Source: JAJFFW01 sp963922595
Lineage (GTDB): Bacteria; Pseudomonadota; Alphaproteobacteria; Caulobacterales; Parvularculaceae
Direction: 5' to 3'
DNA: 64,000 nucleotides
Assembly (NCBI GenBank): GCA_963922595.1
Contig: CAWUIM010000008.1
Span: 1 to 64,000 of the forward strand
Below, one piece after another: positions 16,751 through 24,777 of this stretch (its first letter is position 1; each line of letters opens with the position of its first letter). The notes beneath the pieces were generated by a model. The model saw only the letters and a list, made by a program, of their open reading frames with translations. It made no database searches and had not been told where the DNA came from. Both the position numbers and the translations under genes were made by a program.

Positions 16751-17623
16751 ATGGATTCGGACGCGTTGATAGAGCGAACGGTCGAACGAGCTGTCGCTGT
16801 TTCTGAGGGGGCGTTTGCGCCGCCAAAGCTTGAAGCGGCGATTCGGCATGCAGTCTTTCCTGGCGGCGCCCGTGTCCGGCCGCAGCTTTGCCTTGCCGTT
16901 GCGCAGGCCTGCGGCGGCGAAGAGGATTTGGCGTGCGCCGCTGGCGCGGCGGCGGCGATCGAATTGCTGCACTGCGCTTCGCTTGTTCATGACGACTTAC
17001 CCTGCTTCGACGGCGCCGATATGCGGCGTGGGAAAGCCTCGGTTCATGTGGCGCATGGCGAGCCATTGGCGGTTCTCACAGGAGACGCGCTCATCGTTAT
17101 GGCGTTCGAAACCTTGTTGCGCGAATGCGGCGGCGCGCCGGTCATTATGCGAGCGCTAATGTCGATCATGACGCGAGCGATTGGTCCGCCAAACGGGATT
17201 ATCGCCGGCCAGGCCTGGGAAAGCGAAGAGGAAATCGATCTTGTCGCCTATCATCGCGCTAAAACCGGCGCCTTGTTCGTGGCGGCCGCCTGTGCTGGCG
17301 CCGCGTCGGTCGGCGCCGATGAAGGGCCGTGGAGAGAAGTTGGCGAACGGCTTGGCGAGGCCTATCAAATCGCCGACGACATCAATGATTTCACAATGGA
17401 AACAAGCGCATTGGGTAAGCCTGCCGGCCAGGACGCAGCGAACGCGCGGCCAAATGCAGTCGATGTTCTCGGCTTCGATGGGGCGGTCGACCAGCTCAAT
17501 GATCTTGTCACCGACGCCGCGGACGCCGTTCCTGATTGCGCCGGCGCGCCTTCGCTTCGCGCCCTGGTATACGCGCAGGCGAAACGGTTGTCGCCGAACA
17601 ATGTCGCTGGCGCGCCAGTCTAA
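16751..17623 (+). CDS. crtE: Geranylgeranyl diphosphate synthase CrtE
   Basis: A 290-residue trans-isoprenyl diphosphate synthase making GGPP for carotenoids and for the bacteriochlorophyll tail. The first Asp-rich motif is DDLPCFDGAD, the second is DDINDF in YQIADDINDF, and substrate arginines lie in FPGGARVRPQL. ATG 16751 has AAAGGA six bases upstream. It starts the crtE-crtF-bchCXYZ-puf run and lies just behind tandem PpsR sites. Confidence 0.93.
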   Translation: MDSDALIERTVERAVAVSEGAFAPPKLEAAIRHAVFPGGARVRPQLCLAVAQACGGEEDLACAAGAAAAIELLHCASLVHDDLPCFDGADMRRGKASVHVAHGEPLAVLTGDALIVMAFETLLRECGGAPVIMRALMSIMTRAIGPPNGIIAGQAWESEEEIDLVAYHRAKTGALFVAAACAGAASVGADEGPWREVGERLGEAYQIADDINDFTMETSALGKPAGQDAANARPNAVDVLGFDGAVDQLNDLVTDAADAVPDCAGAPSLRALVYAQAKRLSPNNVAGAPV

Positions 17624-17656
17624 GCGCTTTGTACAACGAAGCGGAATAGGGCCTTA

Positions 17657-18760
17657 ATGCGCTTGCGTGACCGCTTTATCGATTGGCGCAACAGCTGGCT
17701 TGCGACGCGCGAATTTCAGGAGTGGGCGGTTAAGTTTCCGCTCGCGCGGCCCATCGCGCGTGTGCGCGCCCGAGAGCTCTTCGATATCAACGCAGGCTTT
17801 GTCTATTCGCAAATCTTGCAAGCCTGCGTATCGCTCGACGTCTTTCGAATTGTGCATCATTCGCGGCACACGATCGCAAGTCTCGCCGGCGCCATAGGCC
17901 TGCCTGAACAGGGAACGGAACGTTTAGTGCGGGCGGCGGTTGCGCTGAAATATCTGGAGTTCGGCGACGAAGGACGCGTTGCGCTCGGGCCGTCCGGCGC
18001 GGCGCTGCTGGGCAATCCTTCGGTCATGCTGATGGTGCGTCACCATGCGGCGCTTTATGAGGATTTGCGCAATCCCGTGAGCCTGTTGCGTGAACGGTCG
18101 ACGGACACGCACCTCGCCTCATTTTGGCGTTACGGCGATGACGCCAGCCCCGAAAACAACAAAAATGCGCAGGCGTATTCGGCATTGATGTTGGAGACGC
18201 AGGAATTCATCGCGCGGGAAATTCTGCGCGCTTATTCCTTTAAGCGCCACAAGCGCCTGATGGATATAGGCGGCGGCGCCGGCGGCTTTGTTTGCGCCGC
18301 AAAAAAGCAGTGGCCGTCATTGGATATAACCGTTTGCGATCTTGAGCCTGTTGCTGAGATCGCGAATCGTCGCTTCACGGAGCAAAATATTGAAGGCCGA
18401 GCGGTTGCGTGCGACTTCAAGAACGACCCATTGCCGCCGGGCGCAGACGTTATTTCACTGGTGCGAGTGTTACACGATCACGACGATGACGTGGCGAAAG
18501 CGCTCCTCGCGAAAATATATGATGCTTTGCCGGCGGGCGGTTCGATTTTGATCGCGGAGCCAATGGCCGGAACGCGCGGCGCTGAGCCGATCGGAGACGC
18601 CTATTTCGGTTTCTATTTATGGGCGATGGGCAGCGGACGTCCGCGCACGCTCTCCGAGATTCGTCAGATGCTCAAGGATGCCGGTTTTGCACCTGCGAAG
18701 ACACACAGAACATCCATGCCTCTGTTCACGCGGGCGCTCTCCGCGACGAAGGCGAAATAG
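17657..18760 (+). CDS. crtF: Hydroxyneurosporene O-methyltransferase CrtF
   Basis: A 367-residue SAM-dependent O-methyltransferase that methylates the C-1 hydroxyl of hydroxylated acyclic carotenoids. It has the family's N-terminal dimerisation region, the SAM loop LMDIGGGAGGFVCA (about 198-211), and the late segment DVISLVRVLHDHDDDVA characteristic of this O-methyltransferase class. The presence of crtC, crtD and crtF together points to spheroidene or spirilloxanthin-type carotenoids. The bchC promoter lies in the 48 bases after its stop. Confidence 0.92.
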   Translation: MRLRDRFIDWRNSWLATREFQEWAVKFPLARPIARVRARELFDINAGFVYSQILQACVSLDVFRIVHHSRHTIASLAGAIGLPEQGTERLVRAAVALKYLEFGDEGRVALGPSGAALLGNPSVMLMVRHHAALYEDLRNPVSLLRERSTDTHLASFWRYGDDASPENNKNAQAYSALMLETQEFIAREILRAYSFKRHKRLMDIGGGAGGFVCAAKKQWPSLDITVCDLEPVAEIANRRFTEQNIEGRAVACDFKNDPLPPGADVISLVRVLHDHDDDVAKALLAKIYDALPAGGSILIAEPMAGTRGAEPIGDAYFGFYLWAMGSGRPRTLSEIRQMLKDAGFAPAKTHRTSMPLFTRALSATKAK

Positions 18761-18761
18761 T

Positions 18762-18805
18762 CGTCAATATAAATTGACAGTATAAAATGTCTAACTACAA
18801 TGACA
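18762..18805 (+). promoter_or_regulatory. Tandem PpsR/CrtJ sites over the bchC promoter
   Basis: CGTCAATATAAATTGACA (18762-18779) and TGTCTAACTACAATGACA (18788-18805) start 26 bases apart, leaving an eight-base gap; this is the arrangement known for cooperative CrtJ binding at bchC in Rhodobacter capsulatus. TTGACA (18774-18779), 16 bases, then TACAAT (18796-18801) form a strong sigma-70 promoter covered by both sites. Confidence 0.85.
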
Positions 18806-18808
18806 TGC

Positions 18809-19834
18809 ATGGAACTCCCCTTGGCATCCCCTCCCGGGTGCGGCGACGGCGCCGCTTTGACCGCGGAGGAAACGTCAGCGGACGCAATCGCGCTTGAATC
18901 GCGCTCGGTTGTGTTCACTGGGAACGCTCGCGCAGATTTGCGGCGGCTCGAGCTCAAACGCCCCGAGCGCGGCGATATCATCATCGATGTGAAGTGGAGC
19001 GGGGTTAGTACCGGTACGGAAAAACTTCTTTGGTCTGGCGAAATGCCGCCATTCCCCGGCATGGGTTATCCACTAGTCCCGGGTTATGAGGCCGTCGGGA
19101 AAGTCGTCTGGGCGGATGACCATCCGGATCTGATCGGGCGATGGGTGTTTGCGCCAGGCGCTCACTGTTATGAAGAGGCGTACGGAATATTCGGCGCATC
19201 TTCTTCCAGAATCGTCATCGCAGCAGACCGCGTTACCCCGATTGAATTTGAAGACCCGCAGCACGGCGTCCTGCTGGCGTTGGCGGCTACAGCGTATCAC
19301 GCGATCGCCGGCGGTCGCCCGCCGCAACTCATTGTGGGTCATGGCGTTCTCGGCCGGTTACTCGCCAGACTAACGATCGCCCTCGGCGCGCCCCCGCCTG
19401 TGGTCTGGGAAATAGATCCTGAGCGGGCGGACGGTGATGGTTACGCCGTCATCGATCCGGCTTGCGATGGGCGCACAGACTATCGCGTAATCTTCGACGT
19501 GAGCGGCGACGCCGGCCTCCTCGATACGCTTGTCGCGCACATGGCGCGCCGGGGCGAGATCGTCCTCGCGGGTTTCTACGCCGAACGGCTTTCATTCGAT
19601 TTCGCACCAGCCTTCATGAAAGAGGCGCGCTTGCGCATCGCCGCCGAATGGAAGCCCGAGGATCTCGCCAGTGTTTTGAAGCTTATCGGCGGCGGCCGCT
19701 TGTCGCTCGCAGATTTGATCACCCATACGTGCGAGGCGGAAAACGCGGCAGACGCTTACAGGACCGCCTTTACGGACTCGTCCTGTCTGAAAATGATTCT
19801 TGATTGGAGGTCGGCGCATGACCGTTCTGTTTGA
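18809..19834 (+). CDS. bchC: 3-hydroxyethyl bacteriochlorophyllide a dehydrogenase BchC
   Basis: About 341 residues; a medium-chain dehydrogenase-like enzyme that oxidises the 3-hydroxyethyl group of bacteriochlorophyllide to acetyl. The family core begins SRSVVFTGNARADL and includes WSGVSTGTEKLLWSGEMPPFPGMGYPLVPGYE and the nucleotide-fold region LIVGHGVLGRLLARL. About 30 residues precede the usual N terminus. ATG 18800 is inside the predicted -10 box, so ATG 18809, near the expected transcription start, is preferred; this would make a leaderless or nearly leaderless message. The 3' end overlaps bchX by 17 bases. Confidence 0.92.
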   Translation: MELPLASPPGCGDGAALTAEETSADAIALESRSVVFTGNARADLRRLELKRPERGDIIIDVKWSGVSTGTEKLLWSGEMPPFPGMGYPLVPGYEAVGKVVWADDHPDLIGRWVFAPGAHCYEEAYGIFGASSSRIVIAADRVTPIEFEDPQHGVLLALAATAYHAIAGGRPPQLIVGHGVLGRLLARLTIALGAPPPVVWEIDPERADGDGYAVIDPACDGRTDYRVIFDVSGDAGLLDTLVAHMARRGEIVLAGFYAERLSFDFAPAFMKEARLRIAAEWKPEDLASVLKLIGGGRLSLADLITHTCEAENAADAYRTAFTDSSCLKMILDWRSAHDRSV

Positions 19835-20846
19835 AAACGATCGCGGCGACGACGCGGCGGAATTTGATTCGTCCCCAGACGAGGCGTTGCGCGAAGAGGC
19901 TGCGATTGAGCCGGACCCGGTGTCCACGGCGCCTGTAACGAAGGAAACTCAGATCATCGCAATTTACGGCAAAGGCGGTATTGGCAAGAGTTTTACGCTC
20001 GCAAATCTGAGCTACATGATGGCCCAACAAGGCAAGAAGGTGTTGCTTATTGGTTGCGATCCGAAGAGCGACACCACGTCGTTATTGTTCGGCGGGCGCG
20101 CTTGCCCGACCATTATCGAGACGTCCACGAAAAAGAAGCTTGCTGGTGAAGAAGTTGAGATCGGCGATGTTTGCTTCAAGCGCGACGGCGTTTTCGCCAT
20201 GGAGCTAGGCGGACCCGAAGTCGGTCGCGGTTGCGGCGGACGCGGCATCATCCATGGCTTTGAGTTGCTAGAGAAGCTTGGGTTCCATGATTGGGATTTC
20301 GACTATGTTTTGCTCGACTTTTTGGGCGATGTGGTGTGCGGCGGCTTCGGGCTGCCGATCGCACGTGACATGTGTCAGAAAGTCATTGTTGTCGGCTCCA
20401 ACGACCTACAATCCTTATACGTTGCAAATAACGTTTGTTCGGCTGTTGAATATTTCAGAAAGCTTGGCGGCAATGTGGGCGTCGCCGGGATGGTCATCAA
20501 CAAGGATGACGGGACGGGTGAGGCGCATAAGTTCGCCGAATCGGTAGGCATTCCATTGCTGGCGGCGATCCCTGCAGACGAAGATATCCGCCGGAAAAGC
20601 GCGAACTACCAGATAGTCGGTAAGCCCGGCGAGCGCTGGGGCCCGATGTTCGAAGAACTCGCAAGTAATGTCGCGACGGCGCCGCCAGTGCACCCCGCGC
20701 CGCTCGTTCATGACGATTTATTGGGCCTCTTCTCCGCTGAGGAAACCGGGGCCGACTTCATGCTCAAGCCCGCAACCCTCGCGGACATGTGTGGAAAAGA
20801 CACTGTGGCGAAACCGTCTCTCGAGGTTGTTTACGAAGAGATATGA
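19818..20846 (+). CDS. bchX: Chlorophyllide a reductase iron protein BchX
   Basis: A 342-residue nitrogenase-iron-protein-like ATPase that delivers electrons to BchY-BchZ for reducing ring B of chlorophyllide. The P-loop is YGKGGIGKSFT; the 4Fe-4S cysteines are in GGPEVGRGCGGRG and LGDVVCGGFGLP. The C terminus ADMCGKDTVAKPSLEVVYEE is typical of BchX and separates it from BchL. ATG 19818 follows GGAGG. Its stop overlaps the bchY ATG (ATGA). Confidence 0.96.
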   Translation: MTVLFENDRGDDAAEFDSSPDEALREEAAIEPDPVSTAPVTKETQIIAIYGKGGIGKSFTLANLSYMMAQQGKKVLLIGCDPKSDTTSLLFGGRACPTIIETSTKKKLAGEEVEIGDVCFKRDGVFAMELGGPEVGRGCGGRGIIHGFELLEKLGFHDWDFDYVLLDFLGDVVCGGFGLPIARDMCQKVIVVGSNDLQSLYVANNVCSAVEYFRKLGGNVGVAGMVINKDDGTGEAHKFAESVGIPLLAAIPADEDIRRKSANYQIVGKPGERWGPMFEELASNVATAPPVHPAPLVHDDLLGLFSAEETGADFMLKPATLADMCGKDTVAKPSLEVVYEEI

Positions 20847-22447
20847 ATGATCGGACTGACATAACGGAACGTGATTCGTTCGACCATGAAGTCGTTTACG
20901 ATGAAGCCGGCGACGCCGCCGTCACGTTAGGCGCGTCCGAAGCGACGCCGCAGCTGGACGGCGAGGGCGGCGGATGTCACGGCGGCGCGAACGAGATGCG
21001 CCGTGCGGCGGAAGCCGCCGGTAAATCTGAAGTCCTGGCGCAATACGCGAAAGATTATCCTCAGGGTCCCCATGATCAACCGCAAAGCATGTGCCCGGCC
21101 TTCGGGTCGTTGCGGGTCGGTCTGCGGATGCGGCGCACCGCAACGATTCTCTCCGGCTCCGCATGCTGCGTTTACGGATTAACGTTTACGTCCCACTTTT
21201 ACGGCGCCAAGCGTAGCGTCGGGTATGTGCCCTTTAATTCCGAAACGCTTGTCACGGGAAAGCTCTTTGAAGACATAAAAGAAGCCGTCGAAGCGACCGC
21301 CGACCCAGAAAAGTACGACGCCATCGTTGTCACAAACCTTTGCGTTCCGACAGCGTCCGGCGTGCCATTGCGGTTGCTGCCGAAGCAGATCAACGGCGTG
21401 CGCATCATCGGTATTGACGTGCCGGGCTTTGGCGTCCCGACGCATGCCGAAGCGAAAGATATTCTCGCCGGCGCCATGCTGAATTATGCGCGCAAGGAAG
21501 CTGAGGAAGGCGCGGTTCAGCGGCCTGAAAACCGGGCGGGCGATTTGCCGACTGTGACGCTTCTTGGTGAGATGTTTCCGGCTGATCCAATCGGCGTCGG
21601 CCGACTTCTGGAGCCGATGGAATTAGCCGTCGGGGCCGTTGCGCCCACGCGCGAATGGCGTGAGCTCTACGCCGCACTCGATTGCGCTGCCGTCGCCGCC
21701 ATTCATCCATTTTATACAGCGTCGATTCGCGAGTTTAAGGCCGCGGGCCGCGCGATCGTTGGATCGGCGCCGGTTGGTCTTGACGGAACAGCGGCTTGGC
21801 TTGAGGGCATTGGCGAGGCGTGCGGCGTGGCGGCCTCGAAAGTAAGCGCGGCGAAGAACGCCGCTTTGCCGGCGATTGCCGGTGCGCTGAAGGCGGCGCC
21901 GGTAAAGGGCCGGATTACACTATCAGGATACGAAGGGTCAGAGTTGATCGTCGCGCGCCTCTTGAAGGAAAGCGGCGCCGATGTGCGATATGTTGGGACA
22001 GCGTGTCCTCGCACGCCCTGGTCTGAGAACGACTGCCAATGGCTGGAAGCGAAAGGCGTTCACGTCCAATACCGGGCGTCGCTGGAGCAAGACATCGCAG
22101 CCCTGGAAGAATTCGCCCCTGATCTCGCCATTGGTACGACACCTGTTGTGCAAAAAGCGAAGGAAACAGCGACGCCCGCCTTGTACTTCACCAATTTGAT
22201 CTCGGCGCGGCCGCTAATGGGACCGGCCGGCGCAGGGTCGATGACGCAGGTGGTGAATGCTGCAATCGCCAGCAAAGAGCGATTTGAGGAAATGCGCGCC
22301 TTCTTTGAAGGTGTCGGCGGCGGCGACACCGCGGGCGTATGGGAAGATACACCGAGCGTAAATGAAAAATTCCGTCAAAAACAGGAACGCAAACTCGCCC
22401 TAAAAGCCAAACGCGATGCGAATCTGGAGGCGCCGGTCGGATGCTAA
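20843..22447 (+). CDS. bchY: Chlorophyllide a reductase subunit BchY
   Basis: A 534-residue NifD-like subunit of the BchYZ catalytic component. Characteristic segments are SMCPAFGSLRVGLRMRRT, SGSACCVYGLTFTSHFYGA and TNLCVPTASGVPLRLLPKQ, which include the cluster-ligand cysteines. The first 60 residues are acidic and poorly conserved, with a GGGCHGG patch. It overlaps bchX by four bases and bchZ by seven, so the three subunits are tightly coupled. Confidence 0.95.
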   Translation: MNDRTDITERDSFDHEVVYDEAGDAAVTLGASEATPQLDGEGGGCHGGANEMRRAAEAAGKSEVLAQYAKDYPQGPHDQPQSMCPAFGSLRVGLRMRRTATILSGSACCVYGLTFTSHFYGAKRSVGYVPFNSETLVTGKLFEDIKEAVEATADPEKYDAIVVTNLCVPTASGVPLRLLPKQINGVRIIGIDVPGFGVPTHAEAKDILAGAMLNYARKEAEEGAVQRPENRAGDLPTVTLLGEMFPADPIGVGRLLEPMELAVGAVAPTREWRELYAALDCAAVAAIHPFYTASIREFKAAGRAIVGSAPVGLDGTAAWLEGIGEACGVAASKVSAAKNAALPAIAGALKAAPVKGRITLSGYEGSELIVARLLKESGADVRYVGTACPRTPWSENDCQWLEAKGVHVQYRASLEQDIAALEEFAPDLAIGTTPVVQKAKETATPALYFTNLISARPLMGPAGAGSMTQVVNAAIASKERFEEMRAFFEGVGGGDTAGVWEDTPSVNEKFRQKQERKLALKAKRDANLEAPVGC

Positions 22448-23898
22448 TCCAGGATCATGACAGAGCGGGCGGCTATTGGGGGTCGGTATACGTCTTTACG
22501 GCCATCAAGGGTCTCCAGGTAATCATTGACGGTCCGGTCGGCTGTGAAAATCTCCCCGTAACGTCCGTTCTTCACTATACGGACGCGCTGCCGCCGCATG
22601 AACTGCCCATCGTTGTCACTGGCTTAGCGGAAGAAGAACTCGGTCAGCATGGGACCGAAGCGGCGATGAAACGCGCACGCGAAGTCCTCGACCCCGCCTT
22701 GCCGGCGGTTGTCGTCACGGGCTCCATCGCAGAGATGATCGGCGGCGGCGTAACGCCCGAAGGCTCGAATATTCATCGCTTTTTACCCCGCACGATTGAC
22801 GAGGACCAATGGCAAAGCGCTGATCGCGCCATGCTCTGGTTGTGGACGGAGTATGGGCAAACCAAAGGTCGCGATCCAAAACCGCGCAAACGGAAGGAAG
22901 GCGAGAAGCCCCGCGTCAACATCATCGGACCCACATACGGCATGTTCAACATGCCGTCGGATTTGGCCGAAATCAGACGGCTCGTCGAAGGCGTCGGCGC
23001 TGAGGTCAATATGGTCTTTCCGCTCGGCGCGCATGTGGCTGACGTACGCAATCTTATCGACGCCGACGTCAATATCTGCATGTATCGCGAATTCGGGCGT
23101 GGCTTATGTGAGGCTCTGGGCAAGCCTTACCTTCAAGCGCCAGTCGGGCTGCACTCCACAACAAAATTCCTGAGAAAGCTCGGCGACTTGACCGGGCTTG
23201 ATCCGGAACCTTTCATCGAGCGGGAAAAGCACACGACAATTAAACCCCTTTGGGATCTTTGGCGGTCGGTTACGCAGGACTTCTTCGGTACTGCGAATTT
23301 CGGAATTGTCGCGAACGAAACTTACGCGCGTGGCGTTCGGAATTTTCTGGAAAACGAGCTTGGTTTGCCGTGCGCATTCTCATTCGCGCGTACGGCGGGT
23401 CGCAAGACCGACAATGATGCGGTCAAGGCGGCGATAAGCGAAGAGGCGCCGTTTGTCGTCTTCGGTAGTTTCAACGAACGAATGTATTTGCAGGAAACGG
23501 GCGCGCGATCAGTTTACATCCCGGCCTCATTTCCCGGCGCTGTGATACGCCGCCATACGGGCACGCCGTTCATGGGATACGCTGGGGCGTCATACATCGT
23601 TCAGGAATATTGCAACGGTCTTTTCGACGCCTTGTTCCATATTTTGCCCTTATCGACAGAAATGGATCAGGTGGAGGCGACGCCTTCGAAAATCGCCGCC
23701 CAATTGAAATGGGATGACGAGGCGAGCCGCCGGCTCGATCGATATGTAGAAACGTATCCGGTGCTGACCCGCATCTCAGCGGCGAAGCGGTTGCGTGATT
23801 TCACCGAAGAAGAAGCGAGGCGGATGAATGAGGACCATGTGTCCGAGATCCGCGTCGTCCAAAGTTATCAAGCGCTCAAAGGAAAAGCGGCTGCATAA
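22441..23898 (+). CDS. bchZ: Chlorophyllide a reductase subunit BchZ
   Basis: A 485-residue NifK-like subunit pairing with BchY. The N terminus DHDRAGGYWGSVYVFTAIKG and GPVGCENLPVTSVLHYTDALPPHELPIV match BchZ, with the cluster Cys in VGCEN. MGYAGASYIVQEYCNGLFD near residue 380 is another family mark. A 24-base gap with a strong ribosome site leads to pufQ, so the bch and puf genes form one superoperon. Confidence 0.95.
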   Translation: MLIQDHDRAGGYWGSVYVFTAIKGLQVIIDGPVGCENLPVTSVLHYTDALPPHELPIVVTGLAEEELGQHGTEAAMKRAREVLDPALPAVVVTGSIAEMIGGGVTPEGSNIHRFLPRTIDEDQWQSADRAMLWLWTEYGQTKGRDPKPRKRKEGEKPRVNIIGPTYGMFNMPSDLAEIRRLVEGVGAEVNMVFPLGAHVADVRNLIDADVNICMYREFGRGLCEALGKPYLQAPVGLHSTTKFLRKLGDLTGLDPEPFIEREKHTTIKPLWDLWRSVTQDFFGTANFGIVANETYARGVRNFLENELGLPCAFSFARTAGRKTDNDAVKAAISEEAPFVVFGSFNERMYLQETGARSVYIPASFPGAVIRRHTGTPFMGYAGASYIVQEYCNGLFDALFHILPLSTEMDQVEATPSKIAAQLKWDDEASRRLDRYVETYPVLTRISAAKRLRDFTEEEARRMNEDHVSEIRVVQSYQALKGKAAA

Positions 23899-23922
23899 GA
23901 AATCCAATGAGGAGGCGAAATT

Positions 23923-24153
23923 ATGGTTGAAGCAACAATGGTGAAGGGGCGAACGGCGCACGCCCAGGAACGCACCGAATACAGAGCATATTTTCTGATC
24001 GCCTATCCCTTTTTCTTCTTGATTTCGATTTTCGGGCGGTTGTTCAGGTTTGTGGCGCCGGCGCGCTCACATATGCGCACGAAAGGGTCGGTTTTTGAGG
24101 AGGCTGCGGAAATCGCCCATAGCGTTATCCCGTGGGTTTTTTCGGGACGATGA
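23923..24153 (+). CDS. pufQ: PufQ, puf operon protein
   Basis: A 76-residue protein with one membrane helix (YFLIAYPFFFLISIFGRLF) after RTEYR, and a tail FEEAAEIAHSVIPWVFSGR that parallels the ending of Rhodobacter PufQ (REAGEITPEIF type). PufQ is implicated in bacteriochlorophyll delivery and in puf expression. ATG 23923 follows GAGGAGG. The position between bchZ and pufB is exactly that of pufQ. Sequence identity over such a short protein is modest, so position carries much of the weight. Confidence 0.78.
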   Translation: MVEATMVKGRTAHAQERTEYRAYFLIAYPFFFLISIFGRLFRFVAPARSHMRTKGSVFEEAAEIAHSVIPWVFSGR

Positions 24154-24180
24154 AACAAGGCGGCCGCCGGGCCGTTTGTT
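24154..24180 (+). promoter_or_regulatory. RNA hairpin between pufQ and pufB
   Basis: Arms AACAA-(GG)-CGGCC and GGCCG-TTTGTT can pair around GCCG with a small internal loop, directly after the pufQ stop. It could mark a processing point or the 5' end of a stable pufBA message (inference). Confidence 0.45.
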
Positions 24181-24261
24181 CTTTTGGCGGCGCGCCGTCA
24201 AGAGCCCGAGGTCGCGGGGTTAACGGCGGCGAGGACCATTGGTCAAAGAAAGGAGGCAGAA

Positions 24262-24420
24262 ATGTCTAATACTGATGGCGGCGGTGGATCTCCGTCGGGG
24301 ATGACCCCGGAGGAGGCGCAGTCCGTCCATAAGTACATAGTCATGCTCACCGGTGTTTATACCGGTATCGCGGTATTGGCGCATCTACTGATGTGGATAT
24401 ATCGCCCATGGTTTATGTAA
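24262..24420 (+). CDS. pufB: LH1 light-harvesting beta polypeptide PufB
   Basis: A 52-residue antenna polypeptide. One helix (VMLTGVYTGIAVLAHLLMWIY) holds the bacteriochlorophyll-ligand His41, followed by the standard RPWF ending; His23 is the usual second conserved His near the membrane face. ATG 24262 follows AAAGGAGG. LH1 beta pairs with PufA to form the ring around the reaction centre. Confidence 0.95.
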   Translation: MSNTDGGGGSPSGMTPEEAQSVHKYIVMLTGVYTGIAVLAHLLMWIYRPWFM

Positions 24421-24425
24421 AATCA

Positions 24426-24449
24426 GTATAGGAATGAAAATTCCGATAC
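24426..24449 (+). promoter_or_regulatory. Small hairpin between pufB and pufA
   Basis: GTAT-A-GGAAT, loop GAAA, ATTCC-G-ATAC: a stem with one mismatch and a GNRA-type tetraloop. It lies in the 59 bases between the antenna genes and may set mRNA stability or translation. Confidence 0.4.
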
Positions 24450-24479
24450 AAAAAAGTCAAAATTGATTGGAGAAAAACC

Positions 24480-24662
24480 ATGTGGAGAGTTTGGTTAATG
24501 TTCGATGTTCGCCGCGCGATCATCGGGCTGCATGTGTTTCTCGCTGTCTTGGCATTCACGATTCACTTCATTTTGCTCAGCACCGAGAGATACAATTGGC
24601 TAAACGGCACCAGCTGGACAAGTTCGGCTGTTGAAACGGAATCAATTTCCAGGCTGACTTAG
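24480..24662 (+). CDS. pufA: LH1 light-harvesting alpha polypeptide PufA
   Basis: A 60-residue antenna polypeptide starting MWRVWLMFDVRRA, with helix IIGLHVFLAVLAFTIHFILL. His29 is the bacteriochlorophyll ligand, and LLSTERYNWLNG follows as in most LH1 alpha chains. ATG 24480 follows GGAG. It is coded immediately after pufB and before a strong hairpin. Confidence 0.95.
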   Translation: MWRVWLMFDVRRAIIGLHVFLAVLAFTIHFILLSTERYNWLNGTSWTSSAVETESISRLT

Positions 24663-24668
24663 CTAAGA

Positions 24669-24699
24669 TGGGATCGGCGAAATTTCTTCGCCGATCCCA
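24669..24699 (+). promoter_or_regulatory. pufA-pufL intercistronic hairpin
   Basis: A perfect 13-base stem, TGGGATCGGCGAA (24669-24681) and TTCGCCGATCCCA (24687-24699), with a five-base loop. There is no T run, so it is not a classic terminator. In Rhodobacter an equivalent hairpin protects the pufBA segment from 3' decay and makes antenna mRNA outnumber pufLM mRNA; the same role is expected here. Confidence 0.8.
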
Positions 24700-24777
24700 C
24701 ACTGAAGATCGCCGGAGGACCGGCGCTTACGGAAAACGCAGGCAAGCAGGTCATGCGAGTCGATAGGGAATAGAAAA

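Noticed and set aside
24669..24699. Calling the hairpin after pufA a rho-independent terminator
   Set aside because: No T run follows and pufL/pufM must be transcribed through it; it fits an mRNA-stabilising hairpin better.
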